Shown in pieces: positions 35,813 through 44,315 of a stretch of 64,000 bases of DNA. The translations under genes were made by a program, and so were the position numbers. Below the pieces are notes generated by a model, which was not told where the DNA came from, ran no database searches, and saw only the letters and a program-made list of their open reading frames with translations. Location of the stretch: positions 1-64,000 of the forward strand of contig JACPYS010000026.1 of assembly GCA_016195915.1 (NCBI GenBank). The letters are read 5' to 3'. This stretch comes from Betaproteobacteria bacterium. GTDB taxonomy: Bacteria > Pseudomonadota > Gammaproteobacteria > Burkholderiales > SG8-39. Every line of letters starts with the position of its first letter. Positions within the stretch are counted from its first letter, which is position 1.

Positions 35813-36004
35813 GTGCCTGAAGACGATCCGGACAAGCTGACGGGCCCCGGGGGACTTACCCTCAGGCAGATCCACGAGCAGGTGCAAAAAAGCGTGGCGC
35901 GCGACCGCGAGGCGCAGAACGCGAAGATTGAAAATCCACCTGCACAACGGCAAAGCCGCTGGCAGCGTTTTCTCAGCTTCGTCCGGGACCGCAAGCGCCG
36001 CTAG
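35813..36004 (+). CDS. Small basic hypothetical protein
   Basis: A 63-residue frame from GTG 35813. The first half is acidic and flexible (PEDDPDKLTGPGG), then LTLRQIHEQVQKSVARDRE looks helical, and the tail is basic and aromatic (RWQRFLSFVRDRKRR), which could bind membrane or nucleic acid. I do not recognise a family. It lies 148 bp after the VWA gene, whose intervening sequence shows nothing clear, and ends 11 bp before a convergent CoA-transferase. Confidence 0.45.
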   Translation: MPEDDPDKLTGPGGLTLRQIHEQVQKSVARDREAQNAKIENPPAQRQSRWQRFLSFVRDRKRR

Positions 36005-36015
36005 GCGCCCGTGGG

Positions 36016-37173
36016 TCAGACCACCTTTGCCGCCCGCAGTCTCGCGCGTTCCGCCTCGTCGTAGCCGAGGCGCTCGAGGATCTCTTCCGTGTTTGCGCCC
36101 TGCGCAGCGAGTTTGCAGGAGGGCATGCCGGGTTCGTTGCGGAAGCTGATCGGGGTGCCGAGGTTTTCCACGCCGTCCTCTCCCTTGACGATCATTCCGC
36201 GTTCACGCAACAGGTCCTGAGCCCAGGCCTCCTTCATGTCGAGTACCGGCGCATAGCAGACCCGCTTGTCGGCAAGCCATCGGTCCCACTCGTCGCGGGT
36301 CCTGGTCAGGAAGGTTTCCTCGAGAAATCGCTTGACCGGATCCTGCGCCGGTCCCCAGGGGAGACGGCACAGGGCAATCAGATCCGGGCGGCCAAGCGCG
36401 TTGAGCAAGGTCTCGGCGAAGTTCATTTCCGAACCCGAGAGCACGATGTGCTTGCCGTCCGCCGTGCGATACAGGTTGTAGAAGGCCGCGCCGCCGTAGA
36501 GACGCTCGTTCGCGAGATCAGGCGCCCGGCCCTCCGCGATCACACTGCCGAGAATATGCGGCGTCCATGACATCAGCGCGTCGATCATCGACACATCCAC
36601 GCAGTCGCCCTGGCCCGTTTTTTCGCGCCGCAACAGCGCCATCAGAATTCCGACCAGCGCTGCCGAACCCATCGCGATGTCCGCTGTGGGCATGGTTGGC
36701 AGGGAAGGAGGCTTGCCGTCGGTTTGACCCAGACTCATCACGCCAGTGAGCGCCTGCGCGCCCGCGTCGTGGGATGGGCGCAGCGCAAGCGAACCCTTCT
36801 GACCGAAAGCCGAGAGCGAGCAGTAGACGATGCGCGGCGCGCGTTCGCGTAGCGCGTCATAGCCCAGACCCAGTTTGTCCAATGCCCCCGGCCGGAACGA
36901 CTCGATGATCACGTCAGAGTCCTGCGCGAGCCGGAAGAAGATCTCGCGACCCTCCTCGGCCTTGAGGTTGAGCGTGAGCGATTTCTTGCCGCGTTGCGTG
37001 TTGCGGTAATAGACCGAAAAGCCGGCGACGGGTGGCCCGAGGCGGCGCGTGGGCTCGCCTTCATGGCTCTCGATTTCGATCACCTCGGCGCCATGGTCCG
37101 CCATGGCAAGGCCGACCCATGGGCCGGGCAGAAAGCGCGAAAGGTCGAGGACGCGGATGCCTTCAAGCTTCAT
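36016..37173 (-). CDS. Class III CoA-transferase (CaiB/BaiF family)
   Basis: A 385-residue CoA-transferase beginning MKLEGIRVLDLSRFLPGPWV, with GLAMADHGAEVIEIESHEGE, IIESFRPGALDKLG and YCSLSAFGQKGSLALRPSHD, where the conserved Asp lies at the expected place. The CoA donor and acceptor are not evident. It is followed upstream (on its strand) by an SDR and a Bug receptor gene, all minus strand with gaps of about 22 bp, forming an uptake-activation-oxidation operon. Confidence 0.92.
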   Translation of the reverse strand: MKLEGIRVLDLSRFLPGPWVGLAMADHGAEVIEIESHEGEPTRRLGPPVAGFSVYYRNTQRGKKSLTLNLKAEEGREIFFRLAQDSDVIIESFRPGALDKLGLGYDALRERAPRIVYCSLSAFGQKGSLALRPSHDAGAQALTGVMSLGQTDGKPPSLPTMPTADIAMGSAALVGILMALLRREKTGQGDCVDVSMIDALMSWTPHILGSVIAEGRAPDLANERLYGGAAFYNLYRTADGKHIVLSGSEMNFAETLLNALGRPDLIALCRLPWGPAQDPVKRFLEETFLTRTRDEWDRWLADKRVCYAPVLDMKEAWAQDLLRERGMIVKGEDGVENLGTPISFRNEPGMPSCKLAAQGANTEEILERLGYDEAERARLRAAKVV

Positions 37174-37195
37174 GATCGTTTTTCATTTGTGGTCC

Positions 37196-37990
37196 TCAGA
37201 CCATCAGCATGCCGCCGTCGATCAGCAGCGACTGGCCTGTCATGCCGTCGGATTCGGATGATCCAAGATAGACCGCGAGGTCGGCGATCTCCTTCGGTTT
37301 CAGAAACCGCTTCAGCGGCACGCGTGCAAGCGCCGCTTCCATCACCTTCTCGAAGGGAACGCCCAGAATCGCCGCGTGTTCGCGAAAGGCGTCGAGCATG
37401 TCGGTTTCCACGAAGCCCGGGCAAATCGCATTGACGTTGATTCCGTACGGCCCCATTTCGAGCGCGGCGCAGCGCGTGAGCCCCACCAGTGCGTGTTTCG
37501 ACGCGTTGTAGGCGCTCTGATTGAGCGAGGACCACTTGCCGCCTGTCGAGGCCATGTTGACCACCTTGCCGTGCCGGTTCGCCTGCATGTGACGCAACAC
37601 CAGTTGCATGACGTGAAACGCACCATAGAGATTGACCTTCATGATGCGGTCGAAGTCTTCCGCGGTGTAGTCGACAAGGCGCGCCGCCTTGTACACGCCC
37701 GCGTTATTGACGAGAACGTCGATCCGGCCCAGCGCCGCGATGGCTGCGCCGATCATGGCCTCCACCGCCGTGCGTACACTCACGTCGGCGCAGTGCAGCA
37801 CCACTTTGGCCCCATGTGCTTCGGCCAGCGCCTGGGTCTCCTCGAGCTTCGCCATGCTCGTCGCCGTCAGGAAAAGATCGGCACCCTCTTCGGCGTAGCG
37901 GATGGCGATCGCGCGCCCGATGCCGCGGCTCGCGCCGGTGATCAGTGCTTTGCACCCGCTCAGGCGTCCGGGTCTCGATGCATCGGCCAT
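37196..37990 (-). CDS. Short-chain dehydrogenase/reductase (SDR)
   Basis: A 264-residue classical SDR. The cofactor motif GASRGIG lies at 19-25, NNAG at 95-98, and the catalytic Ser148, Tyr161 and Lys165 are in NMASTGG and YNASK. It resembles 3-hydroxyacyl or polyol dehydrogenases that use NAD(P). It is 22 bp from the CoA-transferase and 22 bp from the receptor gene, so it is probably in the same operon and oxidises a hydroxy acid or its CoA ester. Confidence 0.93.
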   Translation of the reverse strand: MADASRPGRLSGCKALITGASRGIGRAIAIRYAEEGADLFLTATSMAKLEETQALAEAHGAKVVLHCADVSVRTAVEAMIGAAIAALGRIDVLVNNAGVYKAARLVDYTAEDFDRIMKVNLYGAFHVMQLVLRHMQANRHGKVVNMASTGGKWSSLNQSAYNASKHALVGLTRCAALEMGPYGINVNAICPGFVETDMLDAFREHAAILGVPFEKVMEAALARVPLKRFLKPKEIADLAVYLGSSESDGMTGQSLLIDGGMLMV

Positions 37991-38012
37991 GACTTCATCC
38001 CCATTGAATACT

Positions 38013-38978
38013 TCAATCCGCGGTAATTCCCCGCGTCTTGATCAGCTTCGAGAAGCGCTGCACTTCGCTCGCGATGAACTTCCCGGCCTCCTCGGGCGTG
38101 GTGATGAAGGACTCGAACGCGCCCGCCTGGAACTTCTCACGCACCTCTTTCGATTCCAGCGTGTGGTTGAGCGCGGAATTCAGCCGGGATACGACGGCCG
38201 GCGGAGTGCCGGCGGGGGCGAGCAGCGCGAGCCACTGCGTGAACTGAAAGTTCTTCACGCCCGCTTCCTGCAGCGTCGGCAGATCGGGCAGCAGCGATGA
38301 TCGGGTGGCGCCCGTGACGCCCAGCGCGCGCAGCGTGCCCGCTTTGACGTGGGGCAGCGCCGCCGCCAATGCGGGAAAACTCATGTCGACCTGTCCGGCG
38401 AGCGTGTCGAGGAGCGCCGGGCCTCCGCCGCGGTAGGGTACGTGCAATATGAAGGTATTGGTCGAATCCTTGAACATCTCTCCGCACAGATGGAAGGTCG
38501 AGCCGACACCGGCAGAGGCGTAGCTGAGCTTTCCCGGGTTGGCGCGCGCGAGCCGCACCAGGTCTTCGAGCTTGTGCGCCGCCACCCTGGGCGGCACCAC
38601 GAGCAGGTGCGGAGAGGTGGCGACCATTCCGATCGGCGCGAAATCCCGGATCGGGTCCCAGCTGAGCTTGTCGAAGAGGCTCTGGTTGGTGACCAGCGGG
38701 ATGGTATTCAGAACGATCGTATAGCCGTCCGGTTTCGCTCGCGCCGCGGCCTCCATCCCGATATTGCCCGAGGCGCCGCTGCGGTTATCGATGACGATGC
38801 GGGTGCCGAGCTGGCTCGCGAGCGATTCGGCGATCAGCCGCGCGCCGATGTCGACGCTGCCGCCGGGCGGAAATGGCGCGATCAGGCGGATGGGTTGGTT
38901 CGGATAGGGCTGCGCTGCGGCCGGGTATACGGCAGCCAGCGCGAGGGTCGCAATGAGCCATCGCAGGGACCTCGGCAT
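38013..38978 (-). CDS. Bug/TctC-family receptor
   Basis: A 321-residue receptor, first gene of the minus-strand operon. The ATG at 38978 gives a signal peptide (MPRSLRWLIATLALAAVYPA) and is preceded by GAAGGAGA, so I rejected the start ten codons upstream. Landmarks: IRLIAPFPPGGSVDIGARLI, DNRSGASGNIGMEA, KPDGYTIVL, HVPYRGGGPALLDTLAGQ. Divergent, with only 41 bp between, from the amidohydrolase at 39020; the two units may share control signals. Confidence 0.92.
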   Translation of the reverse strand: MPRSLRWLIATLALAAVYPAAAQPYPNQPIRLIAPFPPGGSVDIGARLIAESLASQLGTRIVIDNRSGASGNIGMEAAARAKPDGYTIVLNTIPLVTNQSLFDKLSWDPIRDFAPIGMVATSPHLLVVPPRVAAHKLEDLVRLARANPGKLSYASAGVGSTFHLCGEMFKDSTNTFILHVPYRGGGPALLDTLAGQVDMSFPALAAALPHVKAGTLRALGVTGATRSSLLPDLPTLQEAGVKNFQFTQWLALLAPAGTPPAVVSRLNSALNHTLESKEVREKFQAGAFESFITTPEEAGKFIASEVQRFSKLIKTRGITAD

Positions 38979-39019
38979 AATTTCTCCTTCGCAGGCAGGA
39001 ATTCTCAAACCGGGACGCT

Positions 39020-39931
39020 ATGATAACGGCGATGCGCTCACTCGATCGAAAGCACCGCGCGCCTTCACAGGCTCTTCCGGACCGCGCCGCTGATTGCCAC
39101 ATGCACGTCATCGGGCCCTTCGATCGCTATCCGCTGGCGGCTGAGCGCGCCTACAACGTGCCTGAGGCTCCGGTGGAGGTGCATGAACGCATGAAGCGTC
39201 AGGTCGGTCTGGAGCGAACCGTGCTCGTCCAGGCGAGCGGTCACGGAGACGACAATCGCGCCATGCTGGCCGCACTTTCGCGGCTGGGGGCGCGCGGACG
39301 GGCAGTCGCGGTTCTCGATCCGGGGACGCCGGCGAGCACGCTGGATGCGATGCATCGCGCCGGGGTTCGCGGCCTGCGCCTGAATCTCGTCACGCTCGCC
39401 TCCCGCCACTCCGGTGATCGCGCGCAACTGGTCGGCGACTACGAGCGCATGCTGGCGCCACTCGGCTGGCACCTGCAGATCTTCGCCGATGCCGCGACGC
39501 TTCAGGCGCTCGAACCGGTGCTCGCGCGCTGCGCGGTGCCAGTCGTGATCGATCACATGGGATTGCCCGATGCCGCCGCAGGAATTGAGCAACCTGGTTT
39601 TCAAGCCGTGCTTCGGTTGCTGTCTGCGAAACACGTGTGGGTCAAGCTTGCCGGCGCGGATCGCATCACGCGCGCGAGCGGGTGCCTGCGAGACGCGATT
39701 CCCTTCATGCAGGCGCTGGTCGCCGCCGCACCTGACCGTCTGGTGTGGGGTTCGGACTGGCCGCACATCGGCTTTCACTCGCGCCAGCAGGTGCATGGCG
39801 ACGCGATCCTGGCCTACCGCGAACTCGATGCGGGCGAACTCCTCGACGTTCTCATCGAGGCCGTTCACGATGCCGGGACGAGGCGTGCCATCCTTGCGGA
39901 AAATCCGGCGAGGCTCTACAAATTCGATTAG
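39020..39931 (+). CDS. Amidohydrolase, 2-pyrone-4,6-dicarboxylate lactonase-like
   Basis: A 303-residue TIM-barrel hydrolase. The first metal motif is complete (DCHMHVIGPFDRYP), followed by the Lys/His strands LQIFADAATLQAL and VVIDHMGLPDAA, and the last metal Asp in LVWGSDWPHIGFHS. This pattern fits the 2-pyrone-4,6-dicarboxylic acid lactonase (LigI) group, which opens lactones of aromatic breakdown, but specificity cannot be fixed. ATG 39032 is an alternative start. Divergent from a receptor operon and followed at 13 bp by a toxin-antitoxin pair that is probably unrelated. Confidence 0.87.
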   Translation: MITAMRSLDRKHRAPSQALPDRAADCHMHVIGPFDRYPLAAERAYNVPEAPVEVHERMKRQVGLERTVLVQASGHGDDNRAMLAALSRLGARGRAVAVLDPGTPASTLDAMHRAGVRGLRLNLVTLASRHSGDRAQLVGDYERMLAPLGWHLQIFADAATLQALEPVLARCAVPVVIDHMGLPDAAAGIEQPGFQAVLRLLSAKHVWVKLAGADRITRASGCLRDAIPFMQALVAAAPDRLVWGSDWPHIGFHSRQQVHGDAILAYRELDAGELLDVLIEAVHDAGTRRAILAENPARLYKFD

Positions 39932-39944
39932 AGTTCCTCACACC

Positions 39945-40346
39945 ATGAACGCCAGATTATCAGCCGATCAACGGGAGCGTATTGTCGAGGTCCTGCGCAG
40001 GGCTGGCGTCGTCTATGCTTTGGTGTTCGGGTCCGGTGCTCAGGGACGGCTTCGTCCGGAAAGCGATCTCGACATTGCTGTAGCCGCCGAGCGGCCGGTC
40101 TCGAGTGAAACCCGGTATGAACTGATTTCCCGTCTCGCGGCGGTGGTGAACAGGCCAGTCGACCTTGTCGATCTCAAGACGGCGCGCGGCGTGGCGTTTG
40201 CCAGGGCAATTCAAGGCGATGAGCTGTTTTGCGACCGCGCGCGCGCGAAGGGGGAAGCGCAGTTTCGCAGGGTCAGCCTGGTCGCGGAGGATCTTGCTTT
40301 TGCGAAACGTTCTTTCAGCATGGCGCGCTCGAGAATGTTCCGATGA
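39945..40346 (+). CDS. mntA: MNT-domain nucleotidyltransferase antitoxin (MntA)
   Basis: A 133-residue minimal nucleotidyltransferase. The active-site motif G29-S30 followed ten residues later by D41-x-D43 (GSGAQGRLRPESDLDIAV) is intact. Family members neutralise the partner HEPN toxin by adenylylating a tyrosine near its active site. The stop overlaps the HEPN start by 4 bp. The tail beyond residue 95 is basic and includes VAEDLAFAKRSFSM. Confidence 0.88.
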   Translation: MNARLSADQRERIVEVLRRAGVVYALVFGSGAQGRLRPESDLDIAVAAERPVSSETRYELISRLAAVVNRPVDLVDLKTARGVAFARAIQGDELFCDRARAKGEAQFRRVSLVAEDLAFAKRSFSMARSRMFR

Positions 40347-40786
40347 CGATCGATGAGGAAGTTATCAGGGCACGGCTGGTTCGGCTGACCAATCACATCG
40401 GACGAATCGAAAAGAAACGGCCGACTCCCCTGAATCTGCTTCTCACGGATCGTGACGCGCAGGACATTGTCAGCCGCAACCTCGAGAAAGCCATTCGGGT
40501 TTGCGTCGATATCGCCTCTCACGTTTGTGCGGCGCATGGGCGCGCGCTCGAAACGGCCGGGGAATCGTTTCTGGTCCTGACTGAACTTGGGCTGATGGAA
40601 AAGCCTCTGGCGGAAAAGCTCGTCTCTGCGGTCGGATTCCGGAATGTATCGGTGCATGAATACGCTGATGTCGACTGGAACGTCGTGATGCGAATAGTCG
40701 CGAATGGCCTGCAGGACCTGAAGGACTTCGGTCTATGGGCATCCACTTTGGTTACTGAGCCGCCGCCGCGTGGATCTCACGACTAG
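40343..40786 (+). CDS. hepT: HEPN-domain toxin (HepT, DUF86 family)
   Basis: A 147-residue HEPN ribonuclease toxin. The defining R-x4-H-x-Y motif is complete (R100, H105, Y107 in FRNVSVHEY); Tyr107 is the residue usually modified by the MntA antitoxin. Helices before it include ATD-like DAQDIVSRNLEKAIRVCVDI. The antitoxin precedes the toxin with an ATGA overlap, the standard order. The pair probably acts as an addiction or phage-defence module; it lies 1.8 kb left of the cassette array but is not itself flanked by attC-like sites. Confidence 0.9.
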   Translation: MTIDEEVIRARLVRLTNHIGRIEKKRPTPLNLLLTDRDAQDIVSRNLEKAIRVCVDIASHVCAAHGRALETAGESFLVLTELGLMEKPLAEKLVSAVGFRNVSVHEYADVDWNVVMRIVANGLQDLKDFGLWASTLVTEPPPRGSHD

Positions 40787-40918
40787 AAGTAGATCCGTAC
40801 AAGATCGATCGCTGATCGGCGCGACGCGAGGCCGGCGCGTTGTGCCCTGATATTTTTGTCATGCGTTCCCAGCTCGGTATACTGCTGCCGCAACCGTCAC
40901 CACTACTAGGAGAATTTC

Positions 40919-41197
40919 ATGGACGCAAGAGCAATCGGCATGATCTTGTGCAGTGTCATCCTGGCCGTCGCCGCCGGACCGCTGCGCGCGCAGAATCCGG
41001 ACATGAAGGCCAAGCATGAAGAGATGGAGCTCAAGCGCGAGCAGATGAAGAAGGAGATGCGCGCATCGGAGGACAAACAGCGCCAGGAAATGCGCGACAT
41101 GGAAGACCGCCACGAGCGCGAGCGCAAGACGCTGCGAGACAAGCACATGAAGGAACGGGAGTCGCTGCACCAGAAGATGATGCCCGAGAAGAAGTAA
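40919..41197 (+). CDS. Small exported coiled-coil protein
   Basis: A 92-residue protein with a signal peptide (to about residue 25, PLRAQ) and a mature part made almost wholly of Lys, Arg, Glu, Asp and Met (MKAKHEEMELKREQMKKEM, then DRHERERKTLRDKHMKERE), predicted as one long charged helix. I do not recognise a named family; it vaguely recalls small periplasmic metal- or stress-response coiled coils. TAGGAGAA before the ATG is a good ribosome-binding site. It ends 6 bp before the enolase-superfamily gene. Confidence 0.7.
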   Translation: MDARAIGMILCSVILAVAAGPLRAQNPDMKAKHEEMELKREQMKKEMRASEDKQRQEMRDMEDRHERERKTLRDKHMKERESLHQKMMPEKK

Positions 41198-41203
41198 GCT
41201 TCA

Positions 41204-42367
41204 ATGGCGGCCTGGCCGGGCGCCGTACCGCCGGAACATTGCCTGGAAAGCGGAGCTGACGGCATGATCGATGCGCTCGGCACGATCACACTCTACCGGC
41301 TGCGCGTGCCGTTGCTGGTCCCCTATCGCCTGGCCTTCGGTCCGGTAGAGTATTTCGACACCATTCTCGTGGAAGCGGTCGACCGCGACGGAAAGACCGG
41401 TTTCGGCGAGGCGACGATCCTCACCGGCTATACCGACGAAACGATCGAGGGCAGCTGGCGTGCCGCCGCGCAGTTCGGCCCGGCCTTGGTCGCTCGCCTC
41501 GGCGCGTCCGGACCGGAAGGTGCGCAGCGCGAGATCCGGCAGTTCGGAGAGAAGTTTCCGTTCACGGCGACTGCTTTCGGCACCGCGCTCGAAATGCTGG
41601 CCGGGAGCGAGCTGCTCGCTTTGTCCGCGCCGGCCGAAGTTCCGCTGGTGGGACTGCTCAACGCCAAGGACGAAGCCGCGATGCGCTCCGAGTTCGAGCA
41701 GCTGGCGCGCGCCGGCTATCGCACCATCAAGGTGAAGGTCGGCTTCGACGCCGTGAAGGACAGCCTGATGGTCAAGGCGGTGCAGCGTGTGGTCCAGGGC
41801 AGAGCGCGCATCCGCCTTGACGCCAACCAGGGTTACACGGCCGAGCAGGGCATGCGCTTCGCGAAGGCGCTCGATCCCGCGGACGTCGAACTCTTCGAGC
41901 AACCCTGCGCTGCGGGCGACTGGGATGCGCACCTTTCAGTCGCGCGCGTTTCGCCGGTGCCAATGATGCTCGATGAATCGATCTACGGTCTTGCCGACAT
42001 CGAGAAGGCGGCGGAACTGCGGGCTGCGGCCTTCATCAAGGTCAAGCTGATGAAGCTCGTGACGCTGGAGGCGCTGGCGGGGGCCATCGAGCGCATCAAG
42101 GCACTCGGCATGAAGGCCGTACTGGGCAACGGCGTCGCCTGCGACCCGGGCTGCTGGATGGAAGCCTGCATCGCGGCGCGGCACATCGACAACGCGGGAG
42201 AAATGAACGGCTTCCTGAAGGCGCGCGCCGCGCTGTTGACCGATCGCCTCGAGTTTCGCGATGGCGCGGTGCTGCTGCGGCCAGGGTTCGCGCCGCGCCT
42301 GGATCATGCGGGATTCGAGGCGTATCTTGTTGAGAGCATGGATTGCGGACCGGGCCGATCTGCATGA
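41204..42367 (+). CDS. Mandelate racemase/muconate lactonizing enzyme family protein
   Basis: An enolase-superfamily protein of 387 residues (or 367 from ATG 41264, which fits the family better). The capping domain opens ITLYRLRVPLLVPYRLAFGP; the barrel carries the catalytic KxK (TIKVKVG), metal ligands Asp in RLDANQGY, Glu in LFEQPC and Asp in MLDESIY, and a Lys in FIKVKLMKL. This pattern belongs to the muconate cycloisomerase/dipeptide epimerase/o-succinylbenzoate synthase side. The substrate is unknown. It is the last ordinary gene before the cassette array. Confidence 0.87.
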   Translation: MAAWPGAVPPEHCLESGADGMIDALGTITLYRLRVPLLVPYRLAFGPVEYFDTILVEAVDRDGKTGFGEATILTGYTDETIEGSWRAAAQFGPALVARLGASGPEGAQREIRQFGEKFPFTATAFGTALEMLAGSELLALSAPAEVPLVGLLNAKDEAAMRSEFEQLARAGYRTIKVKVGFDAVKDSLMVKAVQRVVQGRARIRLDANQGYTAEQGMRFAKALDPADVELFEQPCAAGDWDAHLSVARVSPVPMMLDESIYGLADIEKAAELRAAAFIKVKLMKLVTLEALAGAIERIKALGMKAVLGNGVACDPGCWMEACIAARHIDNAGEMNGFLKARAALLTDRLEFRDGAVLLRPGFAPRLDHAGFEAYLVESMDCGPGRSA

Positions 42368-42600
42368 CAAGATCACGGTAGTCTGGTGCGATCGAAGGAA
42401 TGCGTCTTCCGGGAAACTGCGAGGGATGGCGTGCGACGTCGATCAGACTTTGGTCATCGAGGAACGATAAGTATGGGCAATAATACGGCGCGTTTTTCTA
42501 ACCGGTTGATATCACGGGAGAAAAGTTCTGGAACGCCGGTGAACTAAGTTATTCAGCAGAATTGCTATCCAATTCAGGTTGGGCCTCTCAAAACGCAGCC
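42368..42600. other. Intergenic segment at the left edge of the cassette array
   Basis: No gene is seen. A GAATTG/CAATTC stem-loop (about 42560-42577) is followed immediately by GTTGGGC (42578-42584), which fits the GTTRRRY core at which integron cassettes insert. No convincing attI or attC fold surrounds it, so it may be a secondary insertion site forming the left boundary of the array, or coincidence. Confidence 0.35.
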
Positions 42601-42885
42601 TCAACCAGTCGCGTCTCGATATGCCTTTAATACAGCATTCATTCGGGTCTGCCAGCCTGCGCCAAGTGCGCGATACCATGCGACCACATCGGCATCAATA
42701 CGCAGAGCAATTTGTTCTTTGCGCTCGTGTGCGGCTTTCACAGGACGGCCACGTTTGGCGCGCAGCTCTGCCACGCCACGGTGGGCAACCGCACCTTTCC
42801 AAAATGAGAGCACAGCGACTTTGTCGCGTGGGTCATACGGCACATCAGATTTGCGGGTATTCACGGAAGTACGCTTCTTGCTCAT
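42601..42885 (-). CDS. brnA: BrnA-type antitoxin
   Basis: A 94-residue antitoxin of the BrnA family. The C-terminal ribbon-helix-helix region is visible as KEQIALRIDADVVAWYRALG and WQTRMNAVLKAYRDA. It neutralises BrnT and usually represses the operon. Its start lies 41 bp inside the end of brnT, the usual toxin-first arrangement. It is transcribed against the direction of the cassette array, together with brnT, from their own promoter. Confidence 0.9.
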   Translation of the reverse strand: MSKKRTSVNTRKSDVPYDPRDKVAVLSFWKGAVAHRGVAELRAKRGRPVKAAHERKEQIALRIDADVVAWYRALGAGWQTRMNAVLKAYRDATG

Positions 42886-43117
42886 GGCGTTCTGCCTCTC
42901 TGCATGAAATCATTTGGGGGCCGTCCTCGCGGTCGGTCCATACCAGCACTACAACGCGCCGATTCAGCCAGCCGAGGCTCACCAGCCGTTGCTCGCCGTA
43001 TTCATCGCGGGCATCTTCACGGGTAAGCATCGGCCCATCGAAAACAAGTTCACACTCAGCCAAGTCAATCTCATGCTTGCGGCGGTTTTTCCTCTGCTTG
43101 GCAGGGTCGTAGGCCAT
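42845..43117 (-). CDS. brnT: BrnT-type ribonuclease toxin
   Basis: A 90-residue BrnT toxin (RelE-like fold RNase). Characteristic parts are KNRRKHEIDLAECELVFDGP, REDARDEYGEQRLVSLGWL and the strand RVVVLVWTDREDGPQMISCR followed by REAERHEQEAYFRE, which supply the His/Arg/Glu residues used in catalysis. I start at ATG 43117; the longer frame extends into the promoter and attC site. The toxin and BrnA fill one cassette in reverse orientation. Confidence 0.9.
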   Translation of the reverse strand: MAYDPAKQRKNRRKHEIDLAECELVFDGPMLTREDARDEYGEQRLVSLGWLNRRVVVLVWTDREDGPQMISCREAERHEQEAYFREYPQI

Positions 43118-43124
43118 TATATTT

Positions 43125-43153
43125 ATTGTATATGCATTTATTTGGATGGACAA
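43125..43153 (-). promoter_or_regulatory. Promoter for brnT-brnA
   Basis: Read on the minus strand, TTGTCC (43148-43153) and TACAAT (43125-43130) are separated by 17 bp and lie just upstream of the brnT ATG at 43117. The region is AT-rich in a GC-rich window. It lets a reversed cassette be expressed without the array promoter. BrnA would be expected to bind here. Confidence 0.55.
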
Positions 43154-43174
43154 GCCGCTTTGCGGCCTCTCTTG

Positions 43175-43237
43175 GCCCAACAAGACGCTTCAGCGGACGC
43201 GCCAATTGCGGCGCGCCGCTGAGCTTTGACGTTCGCC
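43175..43237 (+). other. attC-like site 1
   Basis: R'' box GCCCAAC (43175-43181) and right box GTTCGCC (43231-43237). The left arm CTTCAGCGGAC and the right arm GCCGCTGAG form an inner stem, with a second GC stem GCGCC/GGCGC inside. The right half GCCGCTGAGCTTTGACGTT is close to the consensus used for PCR recovery of environmental cassettes. It closes the brnTA cassette. Confidence 0.85.
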
Positions 43238-43342
43238 GCGCAGGCGCAGCCGCTGCGTCGCTTTATGTCAGGGGCCGTCACCTCGCACCGACCGGAGCAA
43301 TGCGCAATGGGCCGACTGATACCGAAAAATAGGAGGCAGGCG

Positions 43343-44116
43343 ATGCAACTCGGTGTTCTTGCCCTTGTAGTACTCGCGATACCGCTCGCCGCCCACTCGC
43401 AGCCAGCCACGAAACTCCCGCGCATCGGCGTCCTGTGGCAGACGGCGCCGCCGCCGCCCGTTCACCCGCAAATGACCGCCTTGCTCCAAGGCCTGAAAGA
43501 GCTGGGCTGGGAAGACGGCAAGAGCGTCGTCATCGAGTACCGGTACGGCGCAAACCACGCCGACCGTCTGGCGGCGTTCGCAGCCGAGCTCGTCCGGCTG
43601 AAAGTCGACGTCATTACCACAAACGCCGACCTCTCGACCCATGCTGCCCGGCAGGCTACGACCACGATCCCGATCGTGGCCTCGGTCGGTTTCGCGGTGG
43701 AGTCCGGCTTCGTGAAGAGCCTCGCGCGCCCCGGCGGCAACATCACCGGAGTGTCTGTCCTCACCGACGTGCTCTCGATGAAGCGGCTCGAGCTGCTCAA
43801 GAATTTCGTGCCCAGGCTGAGCCGCGTGGCCGTGCTCTGGGACTCGGTGACCCACGAGCGCCAGCCAAAGGCGGTGGAGGCGGCCGCCCGCACGCTTGGG
43901 CTCCAGGTCCAGATTCTCCGCGCGCAGTCGCCGGAGGAGCTGGCGCCCGCATTCGAGGCGGCGGTCAAGGCACGCGCCGAAGCGCTCCTGGTCCTGGTGT
44001 CGCCGATGTTCCTCGGCAACCGGCCCAGCTTCGTGAGCCTCGCGGCCCGGCACCGGATCCCGACGATGTCGTCCAAGGCCTCCCGTGTCCTCGCATCCGT
44101 TTACCGAATCGACTGA
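43343..44116 (+). pseudogene. Truncated ABC-type substrate-binding protein (PF04392)
   Basis: A 257-residue exported protein: signal peptide to about AHSQ, then LPRIGVLWQ, LKELGWEDGKSVVIEYRYG, SLARPGGNITGVS and a run ending ARHRIPTM. The full-length relative at 46773 continues for about 75 residues more (GGLMSYAPSYP and so on), but here the frame leaves the family at about residue 247 and stops at 44116. AGGAGG six bases before ATG 43343 supports the start. Loss of the C-terminal lobe should destroy ligand binding. It lies in the cassette after attC 1 and just before a group II intron-like fragment, so a rearrangement probably cut it. Confidence 0.7.
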
Positions 44117-44315
44117 ACACTCAAGCGCCAGTCCGGTTCACACAAAAACTGCGCGAGCGCAGGGTGTCGGTCCGCGACGCGTGGAATACCAGCAGGTCGG
44201 CTCATGGCCCCTGGCCGTTGTCCAAGACACCGGCGCTGGCGCTCGCGCTACCATTGCGCTACTTCACCCACTTGGGACTACCAATCCTTGCATCACGGTA
44301 GGAATTCAATTCATC

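Noticed and set aside
42530-42584. attI or attC at the left edge of the array
   Set aside because: GTTGGGC is present, but no matching left box or fold, and no integrase gene nearby.
44117-44315. Search for an eighth attC between the truncated binding protein and the DUF2283 pair
   Set aside because: AGCGCCAG/CTGGCGCT arms can pair, but no right GTTRRRY box follows; not supportable.
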